DNA of 64,000 nt from RHKX01 sp963743875 (GTDB lineage: Bacteria > Actinomycetota > Thermoleophilia > Solirubrobacterales > 70-9), in the NCBI GenBank assembly GCA_963743875.1, contig CAVURM010000002.1, forward strand, positions 310,001-374,000. The letters are read 5' to 3'. The notes beneath the pieces are model-generated. The model had not been told where the DNA came from. It did no database searches and saw only the letters and a list, made by a program, of their open reading frames with translations. A program made the translations under genes and the position numbers. Below, piece after piece: positions 8,576 to 17,351 of the stretch (within the stretch, counting starts at the first letter, position 1; every line of letters starts with the position of its first letter).

Positions 8576-10056
8576 TGGAGCTGCCGAAGGAGAGGAGGGG
8601 CTGGCTGAAGCTGATCGGCGTCCTCGTCGCGATCTTCGCCGCCTATCAGCTGATCAAGCGGGCGCTCCCGGACGTCGACGCCCAAGAGGTGCTGGAGGAC
8701 GTCTCGTCCTCGCTGGGCGCGTGGACCTATCTGATCGTGGGAGTGTTCGCGTTCCTCGAGACGGGGGCGTTCGTGGGCCTGGTCGCTCCCGGGGAGACGG
8801 TCGTCGTGATCGCCGGCGCGGTCGCCGGGCAGGGCGCGACCTCGGTCGTGCTGACGATCGGAATCGTCTGGCTGGCCGCGTTCCTCGGCGACACGTGCAG
8901 CTTCTTCCTCGGCGACAAGCTGGGTCGCGATTGGGTCATCAGGCATGGTCCGAAGCTGCGGATCACTCCGGAGCGTTTCGCCCAGGTCGAGGCTTACTTC
9001 GCCAAGCACGGCGGCAAGACGATCCTGGTCGGGCGGTTCATCGGGTTGATTCGCGCGCTGGCGCCCTTCGTCGCGGGCAGCTCGCGAATGCCGTACCGGC
9101 AGATGGCGCCGTACAGCATCCTCGGCACGGGAATGTGGGCGACGCTTTTCACGCTGCTCGGCTACTACGCCTCACGCAACATCGATGCCGTTCTCAGCAA
9201 CTCCGAGCATGCGCTGTTCGCCTTCGCGGTCATCGTCGGCTTGATCGTCGGCGGGATCGTGACCTTCCAGTACCTGAAGGTGCCGGCCAATCGGTCCAGG
9301 GCCGCGGCGGCGATGGAGGGCCGCCCGATCCTGCGCAACCTGCTCGCCCTCGGCCGCCGCCTCGCTCCTCAGGCGCGGTTCCTGCTCAACCGGTTGACGC
9401 CGGGCGGATTGGGGTTGGAGTTCACCTCGGCCGTCGCTGCGTTCGCCGTCGGCAGCTACGTTGCGATCGGCTACGCCCTGGTCGTCAACGACGCCCCCGG
9501 GCCGACGACCGGCGACACCACCGCAGCCAACTTCGTGGCCGAGATCCGCACCGATTGGCTGACCTCGGTGGCGGAGGTCGTCACCGCTCTCGGGTCGGGT
9601 GTGGCGATGGTGGCGGTCGTGGTGGCCACGTCGGTGTGGTTGGCGTTCCGCCGGCACTGGCCCGAGCTGATCGTGCTGATCGCGGGCACGATCGTGATCC
9701 TGGTCGGTGTCGACCTGCTCAAGGATGCGATTGAACGTCCTCGCCCGCCCGGCGGGCTGATCCCGGCCGAGGGCTTCTCCTATCCGAGCGGTCACGCGGC
9801 CCACGCGGTCGTCTACGGATGGATCGCGCTCACGGTGGCGCTGCGGCTACGGCCCGGAATGCAACGCGGGACGGCGCTCGTCGTCGCGGGTCTGGCGCTG
9901 GCTGGGGCGATCGGGCTCAGTCGCGTCTACCTCGGCGTCCACTACATGAGCGACGTCAGCGGCGGGTGGGCGTTCGGGATCGCAATCTTCGCCCTCCTTT
10001 CGGCGATCGCTGTTGTCGTCTCTCACATTCGGCAGAATGAGGGAGATGTCACCTGA
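8575..10056 (+). CDS. DedA-PAP2 fusion membrane protein
   Basis: The 493-residue protein joins two membrane domains. Residues about 30-225 are a DedA/SNARE-associated domain (ETGAFVGLVAPGETVV, then FLGDKLGRDW, GRFIGLIRALAPFVAGSSRM), linked to undecaprenyl-phosphate or phospholipid translocation. After a linker, residues about 285-490 are a PAP2 phosphatase with the full signature: KDAIERPRP near 383, PSGH near 404 and SRVYLGVHYMSD near 449. A combined role in dephosphorylating and flipping an isoprenoid or lipid phosphate at the membrane is a reasonable inference. The ATG at 8575 overlaps the ispE stop; an in-frame TTG one codon earlier is less likely. Confidence 0.85.
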   Translation: MELPKERRGWLKLIGVLVAIFAAYQLIKRALPDVDAQEVLEDVSSSLGAWTYLIVGVFAFLETGAFVGLVAPGETVVVIAGAVAGQGATSVVLTIGIVWLAAFLGDTCSFFLGDKLGRDWVIRHGPKLRITPERFAQVEAYFAKHGGKTILVGRFIGLIRALAPFVAGSSRMPYRQMAPYSILGTGMWATLFTLLGYYASRNIDAVLSNSEHALFAFAVIVGLIVGGIVTFQYLKVPANRSRAAAAMEGRPILRNLLALGRRLAPQARFLLNRLTPGGLGLEFTSAVAAFAVGSYVAIGYALVVNDAPGPTTGDTTAANFVAEIRTDWLTSVAEVVTALGSGVAMVAVVVATSVWLAFRRHWPELIVLIAGTIVILVGVDLLKDAIERPRPPGGLIPAEGFSYPSGHAAHAVVYGWIALTVALRLRPGMQRGTALVVAGLALAGAIGLSRVYLGVHYMSDVSGGWAFGIAIFALLSAIAVVVSHIRQNEGDVT

Positions 10057-10270
10057 GCTGCTGATCTTCGCCGGTGCGGGCGTGATCACCCTGATCGCGT
10101 TCACGTCGCTGATCCTCGTTCCCGCGATCGGTTCGTTCTCGCGCGGTTGGGAGAAGGCGACCGCGGCTGCCCTGTCGCTGATCGTCCTCATCGCGCTCGT
10201 CGGCCTCGGCGTCGCGATCGGGGCGACGATCGTCTACTTCTGGCCCGACATCTCAGCGCTGTTCGGCTGA
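10037..10270 (+). CDS. small two-helix membrane protein
   Basis: The 77-residue product has two long hydrophobic segments (LLIFAGAGVITLIAFTSLIL and a second ending in IVYFWPD), separated by a short loop with charged residues. Its start lies inside the end of the DedA-PAP2 gene; an alternative ATG lies at 10046, nine bases later. No family is recognised. Its overlap with the upstream gene suggests translational coupling and a membrane role related to it, but that is inference. Confidence 0.6.
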   Translation: MREMSPELLIFAGAGVITLIAFTSLILVPAIGSFSRGWEKATAAALSLIVLIALVGLGVAIGATIVYFWPDISALFG

Positions 10271-10334
10271 GAATCGGCATTCCGGAGGGCGTTCGGAGGC
10301 CTGCGGACGGCCTTCGCCGCCGTACTATCCGGGG

Positions 10335-11615
10335 TTGCCCGTGGGATCGAAGACGAAAGAGTCGGCGCGTGCCGCCGCAGCATCAGGCGATCAACCTGCT
10401 GCCGGGGCGCCCGCCGCCGGGGGGTCACCGCTGGAGGTTCTGTCGGAGGCGATCGAGTCCGGTGCGGGTCTCCCGGCCGTCGCCCGCGCTGCCGCGAGCG
10501 CGCTCAACTCGAGCCTGGCGCTGATCGATCGCTCCAGCGCGGTGCTGGCCGTCGCGGCGGCGTCAGGGGCCGAGGAGGAGAAGCTCCTGGCCGGCTCCGC
10601 CGACGTCGAGACGACGGAACTGCGGGTTGCCGACGTCGCGGTCGGAGAGCTGCGCTATCGGCGCCGGGGCGGCGTCAAGGGCCCCCCCGATGGCCTCAGG
10701 ATGGTGACCACGCTGCTCGGCCTGGAGGTCGAGCGGGCCCGCTCGCCGGAGTGGGCAAGCGACGAGGCAGCCGGTGAGTTCCTGCGGTCGGTGCTGGAGC
10801 GGCGTCTCACCGGCCCGGAAGAGATTCGCGCCCGGGCCAACGACCTCGGCAGCGATCTGTCGGCGGGAAGCGGAGTCGTGATCGCCCGTGCCACACCCCG
10901 TTCAGCGCAGTCGGGAGATTGGCGGGCTCGCGTGCTGACGCTGACCCTGCGCGCCGTCCGTTCCGGTAGCAGCGGAGCACTGGCGGCCACCCTCGGCGAG
11001 GAGGGGGCAGGGGTCGCAATGCTGTTGCCGGCTCCCGATCCGAGCCCGATCGATCGAGCCGCTCACGCGATCGAGGACGAACTGCATCGCTCGCTGCCGG
11101 GCTTCTCCCTCACCGTCGGCTTCAGCCGCCACGCCGAGAATCCCTCCCAGATCTACCGGGCCGGCAAGGAGGCTCTGATGGCCGTCAACGTCGCGGAGTC
11201 CGAGGACCGCTCGCCGCTCGCGTTCGAGGAGACCGGCTCCTACCGGCTGTTGCTGCCGGCGATGAGCGAGGATCCGGCCGAGCTGGAGCGCTTCTTCGAC
11301 GAGACCGTGGCGCCGCTCTCGGCTTACGACGACCAGTACGAGACCGAGCTCGTGGCGACCGTCGAGGCCTACCTCGACAACGACGGCAACGTCACCCCGA
11401 CCGCCGAGACCCTCTTCACCCACCGCCACACCGTCCGCTACCGATTGGAGCGGGTCAAGGAGCTCTGCGGCCACGACCTGACCTCGACCGAGGGCCGCGA
11501 GAAGCTCGGCCTCGGCCTGAAGGCGATGCGCGTGCTCGGCATCCCGGCCCCGGGTGGGCCTGCAAAGGAGGCGAGGGCTAAGACCGGCAAGGGCGGGCGA
11601 GCGAAGCGGGAGTAG
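10335..11615 (+). CDS. PucR/CdaR-like transcriptional regulator
   Basis: The 426-residue protein ends in the PucR-type helix-turn-helix: TVEAYLDNDGNVTPTAETL followed by FTHRHTVRYRLERVKELCG near residues 350-395. The middle contains a GGDEF-like central region typical of CdaR/PucR proteins (residues about 170-330), and the N-terminus may be a small sensory domain. Such regulators activate purine, carbohydrate or amino-acid catabolism genes; the signal here is unknown. The TTG start at 10335 is followed by an in-frame GTG at 10341, and either could be used. The gene stands alone between the membrane protein and a tRNA on the other strand. Confidence 0.8.
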   Translation: MPVGSKTKESARAAAASGDQPAAGAPAAGGSPLEVLSEAIESGAGLPAVARAAASALNSSLALIDRSSAVLAVAAASGAEEEKLLAGSADVETTELRVADVAVGELRYRRRGGVKGPPDGLRMVTTLLGLEVERARSPEWASDEAAGEFLRSVLERRLTGPEEIRARANDLGSDLSAGSGVVIARATPRSAQSGDWRARVLTLTLRAVRSGSSGALAATLGEEGAGVAMLLPAPDPSPIDRAAHAIEDELHRSLPGFSLTVGFSRHAENPSQIYRAGKEALMAVNVAESEDRSPLAFEETGSYRLLLPAMSEDPAELERFFDETVAPLSAYDDQYETELVATVEAYLDNDGNVTPTAETLFTHRHTVRYRLERVKELCGHDLTSTEGREKLGLGLKAMRVLGIPAPGGPAKEARAKTGKGGRAKRE

Positions 11616-11628
11616 CCCGACTCGAACA

Positions 11629-11699
11629 TTCCGGAGAGAGGATTCGGACCCCTGCTTTCTGGACCAAAACCAGATGTGCTACCGCTACACCACTCCGGA
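11629..11699 (-). tRNA. tRNA-Gln (anticodon TTG)
   Basis: Read on the minus strand, a complete cloverleaf is visible. The acceptor stem TCCGGAG pairs with CTCCGGA, the D-arm contains AGCGGTAGC, and the anticodon stem TCTGG/CCAGA encloses loop TTTTGGT, giving anticodon TTG (Gln). The T-arm AGGGG/CCTCT closes a TCCGAAT loop. The discriminator is A and the CCA end is not encoded. It lies in the gap between the PucR-type regulator and the HNH gene. Confidence 0.93.
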
Positions 11700-11768
11700 T
11701 GGTGGGGTCGAGTCTAGAAGCAATCTCGGCCAGCGTGATCCGTCCGGTAGGCGAACTAGTGTTCGTCT

Positions 11769-12510
11769 ATGCCGCGGTACTCAAAGGATCAAGCTCGGAG
11801 GGCAGTCGCCTCCTCTCGCTCTGTACTCGGAGACCCTTCGGCACCTTGGAATGCGGCCTGCCGGTGGTAACCACAAGCTCCTCCGCCATTGGGTCGACGA
11901 TGTATGGAGGATCTCGACGAGCCACTTCGACCCTGCCGCTGCGCGTCTTGCCGGCCTCACCCGCGAGGCTGCTCCACTGGAGGAAGTAATGGTCGAAGGT
12001 TCAAGCCATTCTCGACGCAACCTGAAGCGACGCTTGTTCAGTGAGGGATTGAAGCAGCGAAGATGCGAGATGTGCGGTCAGGACGAGAACTGGCGAGGTG
12101 GTCAGCTGGCCTTGATTTTGGATCACATCAACGGGGTTCCGGATGATCATCGGTTCGAGAATCTCCGGATCCTCTGTCCGAACTGCGCGGCGACTCTGGA
12201 TACGCACTGCGGGAGGAAGAACCGAGTGACCCTGCAATCAGTGCCATGTCTGCGCTGCGGTGCTGAGTTCCGACCAAGTACCGCCTCTCAGCGCTACTGC
12301 TCAGTGAAGTGTGGAACTAGGTGGGATCGAAGGGGGCTGCCGAGGCCGGGAGCGCGCAAAGTCGACCGCCCGCCCTACGAGCAGTTGATGGCCGAGATCG
12401 AGGCGACCAGCTACCTGGCCGTCGGGCGCAAGTACGGGGTCTCCGGCAACGCGATCCGCAAGTGGGTCCTTGCATATGAGCGTGATCGGGGGCGGGTCGG
12501 AGGCGACTGA
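11769..12510 (+). CDS. HNH endonuclease with zinc finger and helix-turn-helix, one +1 frame break
   Basis: From ATG 11769 the first frame reads MPRYSKDQARRAVASSRS. One extra base near 11823 moves the reading to ETLRHLGMRPAGGNHKLL, which continues to the stop. Domains in order are a short N-terminal module, the HNH core (CEMCGQ, LILDHINGVPDDHRFENL, LCPNC), a second zinc-finger-like segment (CLRCG, YCSVKC) and a C-terminal helix-turn-helix (YLAVGRKYGVSGNAIRKW). The first 500 or so bases are clearly less G+C-rich than neighbouring genes. Together with the position 70 bases from tRNA-Gln, this suggests acquisition by transfer. Such proteins are found in actinobacterial genomes and phages; cleavage target and role are unknown. 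Whether the frame break is real cannot be told here. Confidence 0.75.
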
Positions 12511-12529
12511 ACTTGTCCGTCGCAATACG

Positions 12530-13928
12530 ATGCGGCGAGTGAGCGCTCCGACCGTCCTGATCATGGCCGCGGGTCAGGGCACCCGGCTGAAGTCCGCGGT
12601 GCCCAAGGTGCTTCATCCGGTCTGCGGCCGAGCACTGGTCTCCTGGCCGATCGAGGCCGCGCGCGAGGCCGGCGCCGGACGGGTTGCGGTGATCGTCTCT
12701 CCTGACCGCGACATCTCCGGGGCGCTGCCGGACGGGATCGAGGTAGTCCCCCAGCCTGAGGCCGACGGGACCGGTGGCGCGCTGCGAGCTGCCGCCGAGG
12801 TCGTCGCCGAATCGGAGACCGTGATCGTCCTCTCCGGCGACGTGCCCCTCGTGTCGGCGCAGCTGATCTCCGAGATCGTCGCCACCCACGAGCGCGAGAG
12901 GGCCGCCGCGACTGTGGTCACCGCCATTCTCGACGACCCCGGCTCCTACGGGCGCGTGGTCCGCTCCGCCGACGGATCGGTGATTGAGCGAATCGTCGAG
13001 GCCAAGGCCGACGGCGACGCCACCGAGGCCGAGCTCGAGATCAATGAGATCAACGCCGGCATCTACGTGTTCTCGGGTCCGGCGCTGGCGGCGGTACTTC
13101 CCAGGCTCGCCAACGACAACGCACAGGACGAGTACTACCTCCCCGACGTGCTGCCGCTCCTCGCGCGAGGACGGTGGGCGCATTGCCGCCCACATCTCGC
13201 CGGACCCCAACGTGATCCTCGGGGTCAACTCCCGCGTTGATCTGGCGTTGGTCGAGGCCGAGGCGAGGCGGCAGATCCTCGAGGGCCACATGCTCGGCGG
13301 CGTCACGATCGTCGATCCCGCCTCGACCTGGATCGACGTCGACGTCGAGATCGCCGCCGATGTCCGAATCGAGCCCGGCTGCTCGCTGATCGGCGAGAGC
13401 GCGATCGGTACCGGCACGGTTGTCGGCCCGCACACCACCCTGATCGACTCGCGGCTCGGCGACGAGGTCAGCGTTCCGCACTCCTATCTGCTCGAGTGCG
13501 ATGTCGCCGACCGCTGCACCGTCGGACCGTTCGCGTATCTGCGCCCGAACGCAGAGCTCGCCCCCGGGGCGAAGGCCGGCACCTTCGTCGAGATCAAGAA
13601 CTCCCGGATCGGGGAGGGGGCCAAGGTGCCCCATCTCTCCTACGTGGGCGACGCCGACGTCGGGGCGGGGGCCAATCTCGGAGCTTCGACGATCACCGCC
13701 AACTACGACGGATACGTCAAGAGCCGGACAAAGATCGGGCAAGGTGCGAGAACGGGCGTCGACACGACCCTGATCGCTCCCGTCGAGGTGGGCGATTCCG
13801 CCTACACTGGCGCCGGTTCGGTGATCAGCCGAGACGTGCCGCCCGGAGCGCTTGGACTGACCCGTCCCGAGCAGGTTCAGATCGACGGTTACGCCGAGCG
13901 CAAGGCCAAGGAGCACCAGGAAAAGTGA
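12530..13928 (+). CDS. glmU: bifunctional UDP-N-acetylglucosamine pyrophosphorylase / glucosamine-1-phosphate N-acetyltransferase, one +1 frame break
   Basis: The N-terminal uridyltransferase half shows AAGQGTRLKSAVPKVLH, GTGGALRAA and EINAGIYVF. The C-terminal half is a left-handed beta-helix acetyltransferase with hexapeptide repeats, RPNAELAPGAKAGTFVEIKN and STITANYDG. The frame changes near 13168 (after LPDVLPLLA, resuming at EDGGRIAAHIS), and omitting one base restores about 466 residues, the normal GlmU length. It makes UDP-GlcNAc for peptidoglycan and other glycans. ATG 12530 is chosen; GTG 12539 is also possible. The stop overlaps the GTG of prs, the usual glmU-prs pair. Confidence 0.93.
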
Positions 13929-14998
13929 GCGAGCCCGGCAACTTGACGACCCTGAACCATCCTCCCTCCGACCAGGATGAACCGGACCCGCGCACGGTCA
14001 GTTCGATCCAGCAGGACTACCGCAAGCGGCTGATGGTCTTCGGCGGCCGCGCCTCCGGAGAACTCGCCGGCAAGATCGCCGACCATCTCGATGTCGACCT
14101 GGGACAGGTCGACCTCCGCACCTTCTCCAACGGCGAGGTCTACTGTCGCTACGAGGAGTCGATCCGCGGCGCCGACGTCTTCCTGGTCCAGTCGACGGCG
14201 CCCAACGAGCGCACCGGGATGACCCCGAACGACGCGCTGATGGAGCTCCTCTGCATGGTTGACGCAGCACAGGGCGCCTCCGCCCACCGGATCATCGCCG
14301 TGATGCCCTGGTACGGCTACGCCCGCCAGGACAAGAAGTCGCTGCCTCGCGAGCCGATCACCGCCCGCGTGGTCGCCAAGATCCTCGAGGAGATCGGCGT
14401 CGACCGGGTGCTGACGATGGATCTTCATGCCGGCCAGGTCCAGGGCTTCTTCCACGTCCCGGTCGATCACATGACCGCGATGCCGATGCTCACCCAATGG
14501 TTCATCGACCAGCAGTTCGACGAGGATCTGGTGATCGTCAGCCCCGACGCCGGCCGGGTCAAGGTCGCCCGCAACTTCGCCCGCAAGGTCGGCACCCACT
14601 GGGCCGTGATGGAGAAGTCGCGGCCCGCCCAGCAGGTCGCCGAGATCGGCTACGTAGTCGGTGACGTGGAGGGAAAGACCGCGGTCCTCGTCGACGACAT
14701 GATCGACACCGCCGGCACCCTCTGTGCCGCCGCCGAGACGGTTCTCGAGGAGGGGGCTGCGCGCGTGATCGCCTGTGCGACCCACGGCGTCTTCAGCGGT
14801 CCGGCCTTCGAACGGCTCCCCTACGAGAATTCGAAGATCGAGCGCATCGTCGTCACCGACACGGTGCCGATGCGCGCCGGCGCGCCCGACAACATCACCG
14901 TGCTCTCGACCGCGCAGACCCTCGCCGACTCGATTCGGCGCATCTTCACCGACGACTCGGTCTCCGAGATCTTCGCCGGCGAGAACCAACTGTTTTAG
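13925..14998 (+). CDS. prs: ribose-phosphate pyrophosphokinase
   Basis: The 357-residue enzyme matches PRPP synthetase: NGEVYCRYEESIRGADVFL, the MPWYGYARQDKK loop, DLHAGQVQGFF near residue 165, SPDAGRVKVA, and the PRPP-binding VLVDDMIDTAGT near 255. It is about 40 residues longer than typical because of an N-terminal extension from the GTG at 13925, which overlaps the glmU stop; a start nearer RLMVFGG would give the common length. It makes PRPP from ribose-5-phosphate and ATP for nucleotide, His and Trp synthesis. The stop codon abuts repeat copy A1. Confidence 0.95.
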   Translation: MSEPGNLTTLNHPPSDQDEPDPRTVSSIQQDYRKRLMVFGGRASGELAGKIADHLDVDLGQVDLRTFSNGEVYCRYEESIRGADVFLVQSTAPNERTGMTPNDALMELLCMVDAAQGASAHRIIAVMPWYGYARQDKKSLPREPITARVVAKILEEIGVDRVLTMDLHAGQVQGFFHVPVDHMTAMPMLTQWFIDQQFDEDLVIVSPDAGRVKVARNFARKVGTHWAVMEKSRPAQQVAEIGYVVGDVEGKTAVLVDDMIDTAGTLCAAAETVLEEGAARVIACATHGVFSGPAFERLPYENSKIERIVVTDTVPMRAGAPDNITVLSTAQTLADSIRRIFTDDSVSEIFAGENQLF

Positions 14999-14999
14999 G

Positions 15000-15124
15000 T
15001 AACTCCGACCGGATCCTCCGCTTCGCGTCCGGTCCGGTCGGGCTGCGCGGTGTTATCGCTCGGCAAGGGCGTCAGGGGGTTGGTGGGTGGGCTTCGCTTC
15101 GCGTTCGGTCCGGTCGGGCGGCCT
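15000..15124 (+). repeat. structured intergenic repeat, family A copy 1
   Basis: The element begins at the prs stop. A 9-bp stem CCGACCGGA (15005-15013) / TCCGGTCGG (15033-15041) encloses a conserved apical segment CTCCGCTTCGCGTCCG. It is followed by the shared core GCGCGGTGTTATCGCTCGGC, then GGGCGTCAGGGGGTTGG and a G-rich tail. Other copies are at 15251, 47098 and (minus strand) 36250-36363. Together with the B element at 15158 it forms a composite A-B unit. Confidence 0.85.
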
Positions 15125-15157
15125 GGCGTGAAGTTCGTTGGCGGATTTTCGTCGGAT

Positions 15158-15215
15158 GTCAGTGGGAATCCACCACTGAACCCGAAACGCCGCTCGGCAG
15201 GCGGGTGAGCGGTGT
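15158..15215 (+). repeat. structured intergenic repeat, family B copy (short form)
   Basis: A short stem CAGTGG / CCACTG (15160-15178) is followed by the family flank CCCGAAACGCCGCTCGGCAG and GCGGG. The central part present in other B copies is deleted. It lies 33 bases after A1 in the same relative order and orientation as the other A-B pairs. The rest of this gap (15125-15157, 15216-15250) holds no gene that I can support. Confidence 0.7.
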
Positions 15216-15250
15216 GGTGGGACTTCAGGTCCTCCCCTCACTGCCTTAGA

Positions 15251-15362
15251 TAACTCCGAGCAGATGCTCCGCTTCGCGTCCGCTCTGCTCGGTCGGCGCG
15301 GTGTTGCCGCTCGGTAGGGGCGTCAGGGGGTTGGTGGGGTGGAGACTCCGCTTCGCGTCCGG
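15251..15362 (+). repeat. structured intergenic repeat, family A copy 2
   Basis: This copy has the stem CCGAGCAGA (15256-15264) / TCTGCTCGG (15284-15292), different from copy 1 at three base pairs but still fully paired. It is followed by the shared GTGTTGCCGCTCGG, GGGGCGTCAGGGGGTTGG and G-rich tail. It ends just before the start of the MFS gene, so it forms most of that gene's upstream region. Confidence 0.85.
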
Positions 15363-15367
15363 TTAGG

Positions 15368-16963
15368 GTGCCACCCGTGCAGGGAGGCACCGACACAGAA
15401 GCCGCACCAACGAACGACGACGCGATCGCACCCGGGACCTTCATGGCGCTCGTCGCGATGGGGCTCGGCGTCTTCGTCATCGCCAACGACTTCACCGCGC
15501 TCAACGTCGCACTACCTGCGATCGAGGGGGATCTGAACGCCGACGTCGGCAGCGTTCAGTGGGTGATCAACGCCTATGCGCTGGTGTTCGGGATGGCGAT
15601 CGTCTCGGGTGGCCGCCTGGCCGACATGTTCGGGCGGCGGAAGGTCTTCTTCATCGGCTCGGTCCTGTTCGCCGCCTTTTCGGCGATCGGTGCCGCCTCT
15701 CCCAACCTCGAGGTCCTGATCGGAGCCCGCGTGGGGATGGGCATCGGCGGGGCTCTGATGTGGCCGGCGATCCTCGGGATGACCTTCGCCGCTCTCCCCG
15801 AGTCGAAAGCCGGCCTCGCCGGCGGCCTGATCCTCGGCGTCGCCGGGATCGGGAACGCGGTCGGCCCGCTCCTCGGCGGCACCCTTACGGAGGCGCTCGA
15901 CTGGCGCTGGATCTTCATCGTCAACGTCCCGATTGCCGCATTCGCGATGCTCGTCACTTGGCGCAACGTCCACCAGGATCAGGAGCTCTCCGACGAGCGC
16001 ATCGACTACGCGGGCATGGGGGCGATCTCGGGCGGCCTCGTCCTGCTTCTCGTCGCCCTCGACCAGTCGGTCGACTGGGGCTGGGGCGATCCGCGGGTGA
16101 TCGCGATGTGCGTCGTCGCGGCGGCCCTGATCGTCTCGTTCGTCTTCATCGAGAGGCGAGCCGGCTCGCGAGCCCTGATTCCACCCGACGTGTTCGCCAA
16201 CAAGCGCTTCCGGGCGGCCTGCCTGACGGTCCTGCTGCTGTCGGCGGTGTTCTTCTCGGCGGTCCTCTACGTGCCTCAATTCTTCGAGAAGATCCTCGGC
16301 TACACGACGATCGAGGCCGGCCTCGGCATGCTGCCGATGCTGGCTGCGTTCGCGATCACGTCCTTCATCGCCGGCCCGCTCTACAACCGGGTCGGGATGC
16401 GGATCGTGGTCGGGGTCGGCACCGGCCTGATCGCGGCGGGATCGATCCTGCTCGCGCTCCTCGCCGGGCCCGATGCGGAGTTCACCGACCTCGCGCCGGG
16501 CCTGCTGGTCGTCGGCATCGGCTGCGGGATGTTCTACCCCTCCATCACCACCGCCGCCGTCACCGCTCTCGACGCCGCACGCGCCAGCCTCGCCGGCGGG
16601 ATCGTCTACATGTTTCAGATCGCCGGAGGCGCCGTGGGTCTCGGGATCTCGACCGCGATCTTCACCTCCTCGTCGGAGCGCGAGCTCGGCGAGCTCGCCC
16701 GCTCCGAGGCCGGCGTTTCCCTGACCGACCATCAGCAGGCCGTCCTTCACGGGGACCTCGCCGGAACCGACACCGCCCAGGCCGCCCTCGCCGAGCTCCC
16801 CAGCAAGGTCAGGGACGAGATCCAGGAGGTCGTCCGCGAATCGTTCGCATACGGGGTGCAGACGAGCTTCAAGGTGATCGCGATCGTCGCCGTGGCCGGT
16901 TTCCTCGTCGCGGTCTTCAACCTGGGGAGAACACCGGACCCGCCGACGACCCGCGCCGAATAG
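15368..16963 (+). CDS. MFS transporter, DHA2 (EmrB/QacA) family drug exporter
   Basis: The 531-residue protein has about 14 hydrophobic helices, the antiporter motif near the first loop (NDFTALNVALPAIEGDL), SGGRLADMFGRRKVFF (motif A) and GPLLGGTLTEALDWRWIFIV (motif C-like), the set seen in 14-helix DHA2 proton-driven exporters. The substrate is not readable. GTG 15368 is used; GTG 15377 is an equally possible start. Repeat copy A2 occupies its upstream region, which may affect its expression. No regulator gene is adjacent. Confidence 0.88.
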   Translation: MPPVQGGTDTEAAPTNDDAIAPGTFMALVAMGLGVFVIANDFTALNVALPAIEGDLNADVGSVQWVINAYALVFGMAIVSGGRLADMFGRRKVFFIGSVLFAAFSAIGAASPNLEVLIGARVGMGIGGALMWPAILGMTFAALPESKAGLAGGLILGVAGIGNAVGPLLGGTLTEALDWRWIFIVNVPIAAFAMLVTWRNVHQDQELSDERIDYAGMGAISGGLVLLLVALDQSVDWGWGDPRVIAMCVVAAALIVSFVFIERRAGSRALIPPDVFANKRFRAACLTVLLLSAVFFSAVLYVPQFFEKILGYTTIEAGLGMLPMLAAFAITSFIAGPLYNRVGMRIVVGVGTGLIAAGSILLALLAGPDAEFTDLAPGLLVVGIGCGMFYPSITTAAVTALDAARASLAGGIVYMFQIAGGAVGLGISTAIFTSSSERELGELARSEAGVSLTDHQQAVLHGDLAGTDTAQAALAELPSKVRDEIQEVVRESFAYGVQTSFKVIAIVAVAGFLVAVFNLGRTPDPPTTRAE

Positions 16964-16973
16964 TGTTCGGCTC

Positions 16974-17351
16974 GTGAAGCGGGGAACACTCGAGTGGTAC
17001 GAGCAACTGGCTCGGGGCCTGATCTGGGTCGCCGGGATCGTCCTGCTGCTCTCGGTGATCGGAGCGATCACGGTCGCCGGTTCCGACAACGCCGCTCCGC
17101 TGCTGGAGGACATCGAGCAGCAGGGCCGCGGGTTTGCCGCCCTGGCGTCGCTCGGCGGCGGGCTGACCGCCGCAGGACTGCTGGCCGGAATCGGCGCGAT
17201 CCTCCGCGTCCTCGTGGTAGAGCGGCTGGAGAGGCTCGGCCCGGCGCCGAAACCAGGTGCAGGGGATACCGATCCTGAACAGGAGCAACTCCTGCTCTCC
17301 GAGTCTCGACGTCGCGAGCGAACCGAGACGCGCAGGCGCGAGCGGCAGTGA
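16974..17351 (+). CDS. two-helix membrane protein of unknown function
   Basis: The 125-residue product has two hydrophobic segments (LIWVAGIVLLLSVIGAITV and a second through LLAGIGAILRVLVV), followed by a highly charged C-terminal tail rich in Arg and Glu (RRRERTETRRRERQ). The GTG start follows the MFS stop by ten bases, and its stop overlaps the GTG of the GDPD gene. I recognise no family; it may be an accessory membrane protein of the neighbouring transporter or GDPD. Confidence 0.65.
   Translation: MKRGTLEWYEQLARGLIWVAGIVLLLSVIGAITVAGSDNAAPLLEDIEQQGRGFAALASLGGGLTAAGLLAGIGAILRVLVVERLERLGPAPKPGAGDTDPEQEQLLLSESRRRERTETRRRERQ

Noticed and set aside
15000..15362. CRISPR array
   Set aside because: The repeats are about 110 bases, few, diverged and not regularly spaced; no cas gene is present.
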